Shown one piece after another: positions 28,045 through 38,650 of a stretch of DNA of 60,723 bases. The stretch comes from Salinicola halophyticus. Its GTDB lineage: Bacteria; Pseudomonadota; Gammaproteobacteria; Pseudomonadales; Halomonadaceae. The stretch spans positions 44,845-105,567 of the forward strand of contig NZ_PZJN01000004.1 in NCBI RefSeq assembly GCF_003206695.1, read 5' to 3'. The notes beneath the pieces were generated by a model that saw only the letters and a program-made list of their open reading frames with translations, searched no databases and had not been told where the DNA came from. Positions within the stretch are counted from its first letter, which is position 1, and the number at the start of each line of letters is the position of its first letter. The position numbers were made by a program, and so were the translations under genes.

Positions 28045-28434
28045 CTGCTCGCAAAGCGTCTCGCGCAGATGGCGCAGAGAATCCGCATCGCTACTATCGG
28101 GCCATAGCCACAGGCGCTGCCCGGAAAGGTCGAATGCCGACAACAGCGGGCCCAGGCGCACGACTCGGCACGTTCGGGGCTGCCAGTGACCGCCGTCGAT
28201 GGAGCTCTCCCACACCGCGTGTCCATTGGTCTGCCCGCACCGAAGATAAAACCGTCGTGGCACGGCGAGAGATTGCCGGTAGCTCAGCCCGATCGCGACG
28301 AAGGCCACCGCGACAGCGACCCGGTAATCGAGCCACCATCCCGCGTAGCTTGCCAAAACCAGCCCCAGCAGAATCTGGCCGGCAAGCGACAGCCTAGAGC
28401 GTCTGATGACGACGACGATCGATGGTCTCGGCAT
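28024..28434 (-). CDS. ygfX: YgfX-like (toxin CptA family) membrane protein
   Basis: 136 residues with a short basic start, a hairpin of two membrane helices (~14-50, LLGLVLASYAGWW and VAVAFVAIGLSY), then a soluble beta-rich C-terminal domain. This is the YgfX layout. It overlaps sdhE by 41 nt, as YgfX partners SdhE in enterobacteria. Its stop lies in a 22-bp repeat. Homologues were proposed to act as a toxin on MreB/FtsZ; that role is not shown here. Confidence 0.75.
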   Translation of the reverse strand: MPRPSIVVVIRRSRLSLAGQILLGLVLASYAGWWLDYRVAVAVAFVAIGLSYRQSLAVPRRFYLRCGQTNGHAVWESSIDGGHWQPRTCRVVRLGPLLSAFDLSGQRLWLWPDSSDADSLRHLRETLCEQSEGVTG

Positions 28435-28678
28435 GTTCGACGATCATCTTGACGAGGCGACGCATATCCGGATCCTGCGGCCACTCGCGGCGCATCAACC
28501 AGGTGAAAAGATCCTGATCTTCATTGGCCAGCAGTTCCCGGTAAAGTACCTGGTCCCGCGCCGGCAGCTGGTCATAGCAATCTTCGAGAAACGGCATCAG
28601 CAGTAGATCGAGTTCCCACATGCCTCGCCGGGAGTGCCAGTACAGTCGTCTGCGTATCACATCTTCGTTGTCCGGCAT
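28394..28678 (-). CDS. sdhE: FAD assembly factor SdhE
   Basis: 94 residues from MPDNEDV (28678). It carries the SdhE signature RRGMWELD near residue 17 followed by FLEDCY. SdhE promotes covalent flavinylation of succinate dehydrogenase and fumarate reductase. It is followed by the overlapping ygfX, the conserved pair. Confidence 0.9.
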   Translation of the reverse strand: MPDNEDVIRRRLYWHSRRGMWELDLLLMPFLEDCYDQLPARDQVLYRELLANEDQDLFTWLMRREWPQDPDMRRLVKMIVEHAETIDRRRHQTL

Positions 28679-28897
28679 GCATTTTCCTCGATCGAGTGTA
28701 TTGCAGAGCATTATACCCATGTGGATTCTTTGCCACTATCTTCGCCGCTATCTCAGCCGCTATCGGCGAACCGGAGCCCAACGGCTAATGCGTTGTTTTC
28801 TCAAAAGTTGCGAAGTATGCTGAAGCGACAATAATAGATGTCGGACGTCCGTTATGCCGTCCGCCACCGCCAGGCAGAGGCTTCACGGAGAATGTCG

Positions 28898-29194
28898 ATG
28901 ACCAAGTCTGAATTGATCGAACAGATTGCCGCACGCCGGCCCGAGCTATCGGCCAAGGAAGTGGAATCCGCGGTGCGTGTCATTCTTGACGACATCACCA
29001 GTGCACTCGCCGACGGGGGACGCGTCGAGATTCGCGGATTCGGCAGTTTCTCGCTGCATTTTCGCGAGCCTCGCACCGGGCGAAATCCCAAGACCGGCGA
29101 CGCCGTGGACCTCGACGGCAAATATGTCCCGCACTTCAAGCCGGGCAAGGAACTACGCGAACAGGTCAACGCCAGCCGCGCGCTCGGCTACTGA
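28898..29194 (+). CDS. ihfB: Integration host factor, beta subunit
   Basis: 98 residues. The start at 28898 gives [11 protein letters not shown], matching the IHF-beta N-terminus, with GGAG 7 nt upstream; an ATG at 28892 is less well placed. The DNA-binding arm shows RGFGSFSL and the intercalating GRNPKTG proline. A DNA-bending nucleoid protein. Upstream of lapA-lapB as in other gammaproteobacteria. Confidence 0.96.
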   Translation: MTKSELIEQIAARRPELSAKEVESAVRVILDDITSALADGGRVEIRGFGSFSLHFREPRTGRNPKTGDAVDLDGKYVPHFKPGKELREQVNASRALGY

Positions 29195-29290
29195 TCTCCC
29201 CAGTCACTGCAGCCATCGTTCCGGCGAGGGCTGCCACCGCGGAATCGAATGGCGGCGAAAGCTGCCAGCGGTGTGTCACCAGGAATTGCT

Positions 29291-29596
29291 ATGCGCTGGC
29301 TCAAAGGCGTCATCCTCGCCATCATTCTGATCGTCGTGCTGCTGCTCGGCATTCTGTTTGCGGTCAACAACCAGCAGCCGCTGCCGTTGGATCTGATCTG
29401 GTTCCAGTTGCCGCCAGCGTCACTCTCGCTGTGGCTGCTGGTGGCACTCGCCTGCGGCGTGATTCTCGGCATGCTGGCCATGACCGGCATGTACCTGCGC
29501 CTGCGCACCCTTCTGACCCGCGCCCAACGTCACAATCAGCAACAGCGCAAGGAACTCGATCGTCTGCGGACGCAGGAGTTCAAGGAAAGCACCTGA
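29291..29596 (+). CDS. lapA: LapA-domain inner-membrane protein (LPS assembly protein A)
   Basis: 101 residues with two membrane helices (~5-25 and ~43-67) and a charged cytoplasmic coil, the LapA/DUF1049 layout. Stop and lapB start are adjacent (TGAATG). LapA works with LapB in regulating lipopolysaccharide synthesis. Confidence 0.9.
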   Translation: MRWLKGVILAIILIVVLLLGILFAVNNQQPLPLDLIWFQLPPASLSLWLLVALACGVILGMLAMTGMYLRLRTLLTRAQRHNQQQRKELDRLRTQEFKEST

Positions 29597-30784
29597 ATGA
29601 GCGATGTACTGCTGCTAGCGTTGCTGGTGGCAGCCATCGCCATCGGCTGGTTGCTGGGCCGTTGGGAGTCGGGGCGCTTTCGCGCTCCGCCTCAACCGCC
29701 GCGGGGATCTCTGCCGAAAGATTACTTTGTCGGCCTCAATTACCTGCTCAACGAGCAACCCGATCGTGCGATAGAGACCTTCACCCAGGCGCTCGAGGTC
29801 AACAGCGATACAGTCGAAACCCATATCGCGCTGGGTAATCTCTATCGTTCGCGTGGAGAAGCCGATCGCGCCGTCCGCATTCATCAGAACCTCCTCGCCC
29901 GCCCCGCCCTGACCCCCTCACAGAGCGGCCAGGTGCAGCTGGAACTTTCCCGCGACTTTCTCAATCTCGGCTTGCTGGACCGCGCCGAGCGTCTGTTGCT
30001 GTCACTGCAGAAAAGCCACGTCGAGGATGCCCAGAAGCTTGCCGGCAAAAGGCTACTGGTCGATCTGTTCGAACGCGAGAAAGAGTGGGCGCAGGCGCTG
30101 GAGGCCGCCCAGCCCCAGTTGGTTCGCCAGGATGCCGATATCCGGCGGGCCGCGGCGCATTGGCACTGCGAGCTGGCTCATCGGCATCGCTGCGACAACA
30201 GCCCGTCACTGGCCCGCAAGGCATTGAGGCAGGCGCTGCAGACCGACGAGCGCTGTATCCGCGCCAACTGGATGCTGGGGCAACTGGAATGGGATATCGG
30301 GCAGTATCGCAACGCGGCCCGGTTCTGGCAGCGCGTGCCGGAGCAGGATCCGGGCTTTACCGCCATCGTGCTGGAGCCGCTGCGGGACGCCTATCGATTG
30401 CTCGATGACGACGACGGCTGGTGGCAATTTCTGGAGAAGCAGCTCCAGCACAATCCGCAGACCACGGTGGTGATGATGGCCGCGGATACGCTGAGACATC
30501 GTCAGGGCACGGAAGTCGCCTGCGCGTTCGTCAGCGAACAGCTTCGCGAGCACCCCAGCCTGCGGGGGGTCGATTACCTGATGGATCTCTATCTGGATGA
30601 CAGTGACCCCGAAGAGCGCGATCGTCTGGAACTGCTCAAGCAACATACTCGCCAACTGCTGAGCATTCGCCCCCGACATCGCTGTCAGCGCTGCGGCTTT
30701 GGCGCCGAACAGCTCCAGTGGCAGTGTCCACGCTGTCGCAGCTGGGGCACCTGTAAACCGGTCACCGGACTGGAAGGCGAATAA
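29597..30784 (+). CDS. lapB: LPS assembly protein LapB (YciM)
   Basis: 395 residues: an N-terminal membrane anchor (LLALLVAAIAIGWLLG), a motif with PKDYFVGLNYLLN, a series of TPR helices (~50-330), and a C-terminal rubredoxin-like metal site with two CxxC pairs (CQRCG and CPRCRSW). LapB recruits FtsH to control LpxC turnover. Immediately follows lapA. Confidence 0.95.
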   Translation: MSDVLLLALLVAAIAIGWLLGRWESGRFRAPPQPPRGSLPKDYFVGLNYLLNEQPDRAIETFTQALEVNSDTVETHIALGNLYRSRGEADRAVRIHQNLLARPALTPSQSGQVQLELSRDFLNLGLLDRAERLLLSLQKSHVEDAQKLAGKRLLVDLFEREKEWAQALEAAQPQLVRQDADIRRAAAHWHCELAHRHRCDNSPSLARKALRQALQTDERCIRANWMLGQLEWDIGQYRNAARFWQRVPEQDPGFTAIVLEPLRDAYRLLDDDDGWWQFLEKQLQHNPQTTVVMMAADTLRHRQGTEVACAFVSEQLREHPSLRGVDYLMDLYLDDSDPEERDRLELLKQHTRQLLSIRPRHRCQRCGFGAEQLQWQCPRCRSWGTCKPVTGLEGE

Positions 30785-30844
30785 CGAGTCGAACCAGTGA
30801 AATGCCGGCAAGCCGCCTCGATGGCAGTCGCGCTCTCGTCACGT

Positions 30845-31546
30845 TCAGCCCTGCAACGAATGCTCGATAGCCGCCAGCGCCGCCATCGGATCGCTTGCCT
30901 GGGTTACCGCTCGACCGATGACCAGGTGGGTACTGCCGGCCGCCATCGCAGCGTCGGGAGTCATCACGCGTCGCTGATCGCCCCGCTCGGCTGTGGCAGG
31001 GCGAATTCCCGGCGTCACCTTGAGAAAGCTTTCGCCACACAGCTCGCGTAACCGGGCGCTCTCCCGCGCCGAACAGACAACGCCATCCAATCCGCTCTCC
31101 TGAGTCAGTCTGGCCAGCCGCTCGACCTGACTCAACGCGTTCCCCGTCACCCCCGTCTCCCCGAGCTCGTCGTCGGACATGCTGGTCAGCACCGTGACTG
31201 CGATCAGGTGGATCTTCAACCCCCGCTGCGCCAATCGCTCGACGCTGGCCTCCATCATCCGACGGCCACCGGCTGCGTGCACGTTGACCATCCACACGCC
31301 CTGGTCCGCCGCCGCCTCGACCGCGCCTGCCACGGTGTTGGGAATGTCGTGAAATTTCAGGTCCAGAAATATCTCGAAACCGCGTTGATGCAAGGCGTCG
31401 ATAGCGGAAGGCCCAACCCGAGTGAATAGCTCCTTGCCGATCTTGACTCGACACCGAGCAGGGTCGAGCGCATCGGCCAATTGCAGTGCCGATGGCAGAT
31501 CCGCGTAGTCGAGCGCGATGATGAGCGGCGAGTCGGTAACAGACAT
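30845..31546 (-). CDS. pyrF: Orotidine 5'-phosphate decarboxylase
   Basis: 233 residues from [14 protein letters not shown]. The catalytic D-K-x-x-D signature is seen in [12 protein letters not shown], and the phosphate loop TPGIRP near the C-terminus. It makes UMP in pyrimidine synthesis. It lies next to lapB as in relatives, but here convergent with it rather than downstream in the same direction. Confidence 0.95.
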   Translation of the reverse strand: MSVTDSPLIIALDYADLPSALQLADALDPARCRVKIGKELFTRVGPSAIDALHQRGFEIFLDLKFHDIPNTVAGAVEAAADQGVWMVNVHAAGGRRMMEASVERLAQRGLKIHLIAVTVLTSMSDDELGETGVTGNALSQVERLARLTQESGLDGVVCSARESARLRELCGESFLKVTPGIRPATAERGDQRRVMTPDAAMAAGSTHLVIGRAVTQASDPMAALAAIEHSLQG

Positions 31547-31774
31547 GGGAAGAGCTCCGGCTATCGAATTCGTGCAGGAGTATACCGAATGCAACGCAGC
31601 CAGGGGTCGTAAACCGAATCGGCGACTGCCGCGAGTCATCCTATAGCGATTGGCTTACAAGACTCTGCGAGTTCCACCCATCAATCCGCTGTCGAGGTCG
31701 TCGATAGAAAAAGAGACGGCCGGCCAATAACAACCCCGGCTTTCTTTCTCCTTACCTCTGAAGGAAACCACAAA

Positions 31775-32038
31775 ATGAAGACGTTGATTCACGCAGCACT
31801 GTTCTCGCTTCTCAGTTTCTGCGCGCTGCCGGCGCTGGCGCAGGATGCCACGGTCAATATCAACGAGGCATCGGCCGAGACATTGGCCACGCTTCCCGGC
31901 ATCGGCGAAGTCAAGGCACAGGCCATCGTCGCTGATCGCGAGTCCAACGGCGACTACAAGACGCTCGAAGATCTCACTCGGGTCGACGGCATCGGCGAAA
32001 CCACGGTTACCAATCTCGCTGACAGCGCGACGCTCTAG
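31775..32038 (+). CDS. Exported ComEA-like helix-hairpin-helix protein
   Basis: 87 residues: a signal peptide cut near ALAQ (residue ~22), then a double helix-hairpin-helix DNA-binding motif (NINEASAETLATLPGIGEVKA and LTRVDGIGETTVTNL). Similar to ComEA and YbaV proteins that bind DNA in the periplasm. Preceded by TGAAGG. Confidence 0.88.
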   Translation: MKTLIHAALFSLLSFCALPALAQDATVNINEASAETLATLPGIGEVKAQAIVADRESNGDYKTLEDLTRVDGIGETTVTNLADSATL

Positions 32039-32152
32039 TTCGTTACCGCCAGCACTACCCGGGGCCGACAGCGGCTCCGGGCCAATCCCGCTTGCAATCC
32101 CGACGATCGTCTCCATCTTGACACATTAGGCAGCGTCAACGACGGAGACTTC

Positions 32153-32683
32153 ATGCCCCTGCTTCTGCTCTTTGTGCTACTGGCCATCGCCGATTTCGCC
32201 ATTCTGTTCTCGGTCGGTGCCAAGATCGGTCTACTGGCGAGCTTGCTGTGGATCGTCGCCAGCGCCGCCTTCGGCATCCATCTCATTCGCCGCGAAAGCC
32301 TGCTGACACTGCAGCGCGCCCGTGAGCGCATGGCGGCCGGCGAGATCCCTTCGGATGAACTCATGGCAGGCGCCTCTTTCGTTTTTGCCGGCCTGCTGTT
32401 GATAGCGCCCGGCTTTCTCTCGGACGTATTTGGACTCCTGTGTCTGCTACCGGGCAGTGGTCAGCTATGGCGACGCTGGTCGGGCCGCGGCGCGCGCCAT
32501 CCCGATGTTCGCGGCAACGATATCCCCGGTGACTGGAGTACGCACCAACGTCAGCGCGAGGATGCCGCCGATGACGGCCGCGCTCAGGATTCCACGCCGC
32601 TACTCGAGGGCGACTATATCGGCAAGAAAGATACGGACGGGCTCGGCAAGAACGACATGGACGGAGACCGCCGTCAGCGATAA
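32153..32683 (+). CDS. fxsA: FxsA family cytoplasmic-membrane protein
   Basis: 176 residues with three to four hydrophobic helices in the first ~115 (DFAILFSVGAKIGLLASLLW; FAGLLLIAPGFLSDVFGLL), the FxsA pattern, then a charged tail. In E. coli FxsA (suppressor of F exclusion of T7) lies upstream of groESL as here. The tail contains Asp/Gly/Lys repeats. Confidence 0.9.
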   Translation: MPLLLLFVLLAIADFAILFSVGAKIGLLASLLWIVASAAFGIHLIRRESLLTLQRARERMAAGEIPSDELMAGASFVFAGLLLIAPGFLSDVFGLLCLLPGSGQLWRRWSGRGARHPDVRGNDIPGDWSTHQRQREDAADDGRAQDSTPLLEGDYIGKKDTDGLGKNDMDGDRRQR

Positions 32684-32699
32684 TTTTTTTCGTCGCGCC

Positions 32700-32726
32700 C
32701 TTGAAACCGGGCAACCAGACCCAATC
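32700..32726 (+). promoter_or_regulatory. Heat-shock (sigma-32 type) promoter of groESL
   Basis: CTTGAAA at 32700-32706, a 13-nt spacer and CCCAATC at 32720-32726. This matches the sigma-32 pattern CTTGAAA-N(11-16)-CCCATNT closely. It lies 125 bp before groES. No CIRCE element was seen. Confidence 0.8.
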
Positions 32727-32850
32727 AAGGCAGCAGCGATAGCTTTAGGCCATCAGGCCCATTAACCGGAAGGCCTAGCCTTCGCCCCTTGAGCCTGGCT
32801 CATGCGGGAATGTGCATTTGCAACATGCAACCATCAGGAGAACGTGAGCA

Positions 32851-33144
32851 ATGAAAATCCGTCCCTTGCACGATCGCGTCATCGTACGTCGCAAAGAAGA
32901 AGAGCAGAAAACTGCCGGCGGCATCGTGCTTCCGGGCAGCGCCCAGGAAAAGCCGACCCGCGGTGAGGTTCTGGCGGTGGGCAACGGTCGAATCCTCGAG
33001 AGCGGCGAAGCACGCCCGCTGGACGTCAAAGTTGGCGATACCGTGATTTTCAAGGAAGGCTTCGGCGTCGAGAAGCAGAAAGTCGATGGTGAAGAAGTCC
33101 TGATCATGAGCGAAAACGACATCCTGGCCGTCGTCGAAGACTGA
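32851..33144 (+). CDS. groES: Co-chaperonin GroES
   Basis: 97 residues starting [15 protein letters not shown], with the mobile loop containing TAGGIVLPG and the [12 protein letters not shown] strand. Lid of the GroEL chamber. First gene of the bicistron behind the heat-shock promoter; AGGAG upstream. Confidence 0.98.
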   Translation: MKIRPLHDRVIVRRKEEEQKTAGGIVLPGSAQEKPTRGEVLAVGNGRILESGEARPLDVKVGDTVIFKEGFGVEKQKVDGEEVLIMSENDILAVVED

Positions 33145-33212
33145 TTGGCCTGACCAACGCTCGACGATTCATCACGATTTCACGCTTTACATGATTTCAC
33201 GCATTACATTAG

Positions 33213-34868
<1,656 letters not shown>

Positions 34869-34916
34869 GACGACGAAGTCGTCCAGGTATCATTACCTGA
34901 TCGGGCCCCAAGCCCA

Positions 34917-34952
34917 CTGTGGTCACTGACTTTTTAGGGTCGGTGACCACAG
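34917..34952 (+). terminator. Hairpin terminator after groEL
   Basis: CTGTGGTCACTGAC / GTCGGTGACCACAG, with a TTTTTAGG loop. The stem is long (14 pairs, one wobble) but is not followed by a T-run. Confidence 0.6.
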
Positions 34953-34966
34953 ATAGCATTATCAGA

Positions 34967-35009
34967 AACCCGGTATTCGAGCTTATACAGTTCGGGTATC
35001 GGGTTTTTT
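34967..35009 (+). terminator. Rho-independent terminator of groESL
   Basis: AACCCGGTATTCGA pairs with TTCGGGTATCGGGTT using wobbles, then a TTTTTT run. It is the second of two stacked hairpins after groEL. Confidence 0.8.
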
Positions 35010-35131
35010 AAGGTCTCAATTCAAACGATTTCGAAATTCCCCGCCGCCGCCCGCAGCGCTCATGCCCTCATTCATGTCGCTCATGAGTAGCCGTGATCCG
35101 CCTCTCGACTGGTCGTATTGAACAGCACTTA

Positions 35132-35159
35132 TTGATATCAGTGACTTGATATCAGTGAC
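35132..35159. repeat. Perfect 14-bp tandem duplication
   Basis: ttgatatcagtgac occurs twice without spacing, 99 bp before the orphan gene at 35258. Each unit holds a short palindrome (tgatatca), so it may be an operator; no other feature is seen in this 390-bp spacer besides the groESL terminators. Confidence 0.8.
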
Positions 35160-35257
35160 GATAACGTCAATCGCTTACCTGCATCCGAGCGTTAAGCTAA
35201 TGCGTACCCCTCTCGGCATCAGTAAATTGGAGCAGACGCTGTCTCGGGGGCTATAAC

Positions 35258-35665
35258 ATGTCAACTCGCTATTTTGTTCGTGCGGTCAATCCCAATTCAC
35301 TGGAGGAGCACTTCGTAGTCGCCGATTTCCATCGAGAAGGCGCCTGCATCAATGTCTATTTCAACCGACCTGCCGCCCAGGAAGAGGCCAGGTGGTTAAA
35401 TCGCCGTCACCATCGTCAGCAGCTCAAAGATGCGCACTACTTTTGCCTAGATGGCTCAGGGTCATTGACGATCTTTCCCCCTCAGATCGAGTCAACGGCT
35501 CCCTATGGTGCCCAAGTTGTTGATACTTCCCCCCAGTCGGCACCCAGTGCGCCTCATTCGGTGGAATTCTGCGACGCTGGCGACCGACCGTCGAATGCCT
35601 CGGCGTCGTGGGAAACACGAGAAGATATCCTGCATAACCTGTCTAGGCGTCGACTGGTCCGATAG
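35258..35665 (+). CDS. Orphan hypothetical protein, 135 aa
   Basis: Not recognised. About 70 N-terminal residues look folded (beta-rich, with RYFVRAV and HFVVADF, then a basic helix ARWLNRRHHRQQ). The second half is Ser/Pro/Ala-rich and probably disordered. The GC content is visibly below that of neighbours, suggesting recent acquisition or rapid evolution. The ribosome site is weak (GGGGGC). Confidence 0.5.
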   Translation: MSTRYFVRAVNPNSLEEHFVVADFHREGACINVYFNRPAAQEEARWLNRRHHRQQLKDAHYFCLDGSGSLTIFPPQIESTAPYGAQVVDTSPQSAPSAPHSVEFCDAGDRPSNASASWETREDILHNLSRRRLVR

Positions 35666-35853
35666 AAGTCTGGTATTGCCCCATTCCTGAATGGCGTGGC
35701 CATCAGAATCTCGCAAGTCGTTTCCGAAGCCTAAGAAAAATTAAACTTTTCAGGCTTTCTGCCGTTCAACTCTCAGCAGATGACGAGAGTCAGTGCGTGT
35801 TGGCCCCATCGCGTCGGCCGACTCGTCTCGATAGGGCAGATAAAGGGAATGCA

Positions 35854-36075
35854 ATGAGAATGACGTCGAGGGATCGAGCAGAACCTCTCATCAGAAAGGG
35901 GACTGGCCCGAATAAAGAAAGCCTGGCGTATCTCGCTCAGCTACACGATATGCCGTTGGGAACACTCAAGACGCGCGTGAAAAGATTCATCGACCAAGGT
36001 ATCGACAGAGACAAGGCGATTCGACTCGCTCTCGAAAGCCCCATAGGCCCCCAGGGCCGCCCTCGGCAAGGATGA
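35854..36075 (+). CDS. Small hypothetical protein with HTH-like segment
   Basis: 73 residues from MRMTSRDRAE, with AAAGGGAA upstream. The centre (ESLAYLAQLHDMPLGTLKTR) resembles a helix-turn-helix of the kind found in small DNA-binding or sigma-like proteins. No family recognised. Lies just upstream of tRNA-Gly. Confidence 0.45.
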   Translation: MRMTSRDRAEPLIRKGTGPNKESLAYLAQLHDMPLGTLKTRVKRFIDQGIDRDKAIRLALESPIGPQGRPRQG

Positions 36076-36170
36076 CGGGGTTAGACAGTGAAAGACGCCT
36101 CGTCTGAACGACGCTACGAGAGTGGAATGGCTTGCAAGTCTAAGTGGTTAAATTTACTATCAAAACCACT

Positions 36171-36244
36171 GCGGGTGTAGCTCAATGGTAGAGCAGAAGC
36201 TTCCCAAGCTTAAGACGAGGGTTCGATTCCCTTCACCCGCTCCA
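36171..36244 (+). tRNA. tRNA-Gly (anticodon CCC)
   Basis: Complete cloverleaf with encoded TCCA end. Acceptor GCGGGTG/CACCCGC, D arm GCTCAATGGTAGAGC, anticodon loop TTCCCAA, T arm AGGGTTCGATTCCCT. The anticodon stem has a G-A mismatch at its first pair. Confidence 0.93.
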
Positions 36245-36464
36245 TTACGGCCCGTTAGCGTGTGCCGACTTTGTTATTTACGCTCCTTCCCCTTCGTGTC
36301 GGTCCGACATCTTTTTGCCATCTCCAAGTCATTATCCATAAAAGTCTCCATATCTTGACGAGTGGCGCGGCCAATCCTTTGTAGTCAGGATAATGTGCAC
36401 GTAAGGCGCGCATCGGCTGTTAATCCTCTACGCTGATAGGGCAATCCAGAAAAGGAGATGTCCA

Positions 36465-36695
36465 ATGGCTCAGCGCCCCACCAAGTGTCCGAAATGCGGT
36501 CAGGAGAGTCTGGAGGTAGCAACGGGCGATACGCAGGGCGATGAAGTGCACTGTGCGTCCTGCGGTGCAGTCATCGGCGAGAGATCGGATTTTACCAGCG
36601 ATATGCAAAAACGTGAGGACAAGTTCGTCAAGCAAGAGATCGCGGACAAGTTCGACCAGACGCTTCCCGGTGACGATGCCAAGGGTAGCCATTGA
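36465..36695 (+). CDS. Small zinc-ribbon protein
   Basis: 76 residues with two CxxC pairs (CPKC at ~8-11, CASC at ~31-34) forming a zinc ribbon, then a charged helical tail. AAAGGAG upstream. Function unknown; two hairpin terminators follow. Confidence 0.7.
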   Translation: MAQRPTKCPKCGQESLEVATGDTQGDEVHCASCGAVIGERSDFTSDMQKREDKFVKQEIADKFDQTLPGDDAKGSH

Positions 36696-36715
36696 TACCC
36701 GGTCGATAACGTCGA

Positions 36716-36747
36716 GAAAGACGCCCTTCACCAGAGAGGCGTCTTTC
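36716..36747 (+). terminator. Terminator after zinc-ribbon gene
   Basis: GAAAGACGCC, 12-nt loop, GGCGTCTTTC. A short T-run is inside the right arm; the A-run at left makes it possibly bidirectional. Confidence 0.7.
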
Positions 36748-36783
36748 AGTCCGCATGGCCTAAATCGCATTGATCGGAAAAGA

Positions 36784-36814
36784 GAAAGCCCGACCGTTGA
36801 TCGGCCGGGCTTTC
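36784..36814. terminator. Second, symmetric hairpin terminator
   Basis: GAAAGCCCGACCG...CGGCCGGGCTTTC with a 4-5-nt loop. A and T flanks on both sides make it suited to both strands. Confidence 0.75.
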
Positions 36815-37343
36815 AATCAGCATGTGCCTAACCTGCTGGAGGCTGCGGTCGATTCCGAACCGCTTCCTTGGCACCGTATTCCCTGACGGAATTTCCTGTC
36901 GCTATCCATGCTTAAAACCGCTCACAAGCATCACTTGTGAATCGCTACGCAGCCCATTTACTGAACATCTCAAAGAATGATGTCGACTTCATGTCTTGAG
37001 TCCATGATGCTCACTCACACCGGCATTATGGAACGGAGTCGAATTGGATCCTCTTCTATTAGGCTATTAAATAATCTCCAGCGAAGCGGAATCTGTTCGG
37101 CCAATGTCAGGCGAACGATCTTGCCAGAAAGTAAAACACCCAGAGAAAGAGTCGGCCGACTAGTGCACGTTACCGCCTCAGCTTGCGCCAACTGTCGTAA
37201 TTCCAAAGCCAACATGGATTAACTAAAAAGCGGGTATTTGGTAGCATTTTGTAAATGTAATAGCCCTGCTTCGATGACAGATCAGCAAAACGGGACAACT
37301 AGTGATATGAATGATTAACCGCCTAGATAGAAAGGCTTATTCA
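36815..37343. other. AT-richer stretch without a supportable gene
   Basis: No reading frame here has a convincing start site or protein pattern. Base composition is clearly lower in GC than neighbours. It may hold promoter remnants or an RNA not recognisable by eye. Confidence 0.5.
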
Positions 37344-37373
37344 GGGCAAAAAAATCCCCGACCGAAATCGGGG
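37344..37373 (-). terminator. Minus-strand Rho-independent terminator
   Basis: CCCCGA/TCGGGG hairpin. On the minus strand it is followed by a run of seven T. It lies 334 bp past the gntR stop, so it may end a long gntR 3' UTR or a separate short RNA. Confidence 0.75.
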
Positions 37374-37706
37374 AACCAAGGATCTACAACGAACGGTAAG
37401 ATTAATACTTGAAAGGGATGGCCGGTAGGTCATTCGATCCTATTTTTTTGTAAGAGATCGCCTATTTTGACATCCCACATTGACCTAAAGAACAATTCAT
37501 TAGACCACTATTCATATAATTGATTAGCCCGGTAATTCTGTTTCGTACTTGCCAAGGCTTGCCTGAAAAGTCGTCTAGGGCAGGTTAGACACGGCAAAAA
37601 TCGAAGTAAACGGACCGGGCTGGCGTATCGTTTTTCAATGACAGCGAGGAATTTTGATCCGGTTTTTAACGCCGTATGTCCGAACACAGGTAGTTTTCAG
37701 GCCAAG

Positions 37707-38387
37707 CTAGACGACATCCCGCACCCGCTCCCAGGCGTGCTCGAGATGGGCACTCAAGGCGCCGACCAGCGCAGACGTATCGCGTCGTTCCAGTGCCTGA
37801 ATCATCGATTCGTGCTCCGCTACCGCTGCCGCCCACTTCTCCTTTCCTTCATGCCCAATGAAACGCACGCGCTTGAGCTTCGACTGCAATGACGCATGAA
37901 CCTGAATCAGCGACTCGTTGTGGCTCAGCGCCACGATAGCGGAATGAATGCGCTGATTGGTCTTGTAGTAATCGAGGCGATTGCCGTCTCGGTAGTAATC
38001 CAGCATCTCATCGTGCAGCCGTCGCACTTCCGATATCTCCTCGTCGCTCCCCTGCTCGCAGGCCAGGCGCCCCGCGAGCTCCTCGAGCGTACGAATCAGC
38101 ACCAGCATGTCCTGAATGTCCTTGGCCGAGAACTGGCGGACCGACGCACCGCGCTGCGGCGTCAGGTCGACCAGGCCTTCGCTCGCCAGAAAGCGCAGGG
38201 CTTCCCGAAGCGGCGTGCGCGAGACACCCAGACGCTCGCAGAGTGGACCTTCGTAGATACGCTTACCCGGCTCGAGTTCGCCTTCGATGATCATGTCTCG
38301 AAGGTGGCTGGTGATCGCATCATGAAGTGAATGCCGGGCAATGGCAGAGCGCGACGATGGCGGCGCGGACATGGCTGTCTTGTTCAT
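37707..38387 (-). CDS. GntR-family regulator, FCD (FadR) subfamily
   Basis: 226 residues. An N-terminal winged helix (~20-85, with GKRIYEGPLCERLGVSRTPLREAL) is joined to an all-helical FCD ligand domain (~95-220) with the His/Asp/Arg metal-ligand pattern of that fold. It is divergent from the PdxA-family gene, whose promoter holds a palindrome typical of FCD regulators. Probably a ligand-relieved repressor of the catabolic locus. The first ~20 residues are Ser/Ala-rich. Confidence 0.9.
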   Translation of the reverse strand: MNKTAMSAPPSSRSAIARHSLHDAITSHLRDMIIEGELEPGKRIYEGPLCERLGVSRTPLREALRFLASEGLVDLTPQRGASVRQFSAKDIQDMLVLIRTLEELAGRLACEQGSDEEISEVRRLHDEMLDYYRDGNRLDYYKTNQRIHSAIVALSHNESLIQVHASLQSKLKRVRFIGHEGKEKWAAAVAEHESMIQALERRDTSALVGALSAHLEHAWERVRDVV

Positions 38388-38461
38388 GAATAGGGGCCGG
38401 TGGTTTGAAAGTGACGCATTGGATTTATCGATTCAGCCTCAGCACCCTCAAGGATACTCGT

Positions 38462-38509
38462 CTTGGTGAATGTCTGGGTGACTGTCTTGGTAACTGTCTG
38501 GGTGAATCA
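38462..38509. repeat. 12-bp imperfect tandem repeat (4 units)
   Basis: Units cttggtgaatgt, ctgggtgactgt, cttggtaactgt and ctgggtgaatca run head to tail between gntR and the pdxA-like gene. Being non-coding and in a divergent promoter, the array could alter spacing between regulatory sites. Confidence 0.8.
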
Positions 38510-38562
38510 TCTGAAGCCATCATACTGCGCCTCGAGCGGTCCCTGCCTCAATACCAACGTAT

Positions 38563-38574
38563 AATGTATACATT
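38563..38574. promoter_or_regulatory. Candidate GntR/FCD operator
   Basis: The perfect 12-bp palindrome AATGTATACATT lies 77-88 bp before the pdxA-like start. FCD regulators commonly bind TTGTATACAA-like palindromes; assignment to the divergent regulator is inference. Confidence 0.65.
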
Positions 38575-38650
38575 TCGTTTTTGAGCGCAATCTCCTTCTC
38601 AAAGCGGGTGCTTCACCACGAAGTGCCGCCCCGAACGACGAGGAGATACC

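Noticed and set aside
36977-37222. Overlapping small frames on both strands
   Set aside because: No start signal, composition not protein-like; treated as non-coding.
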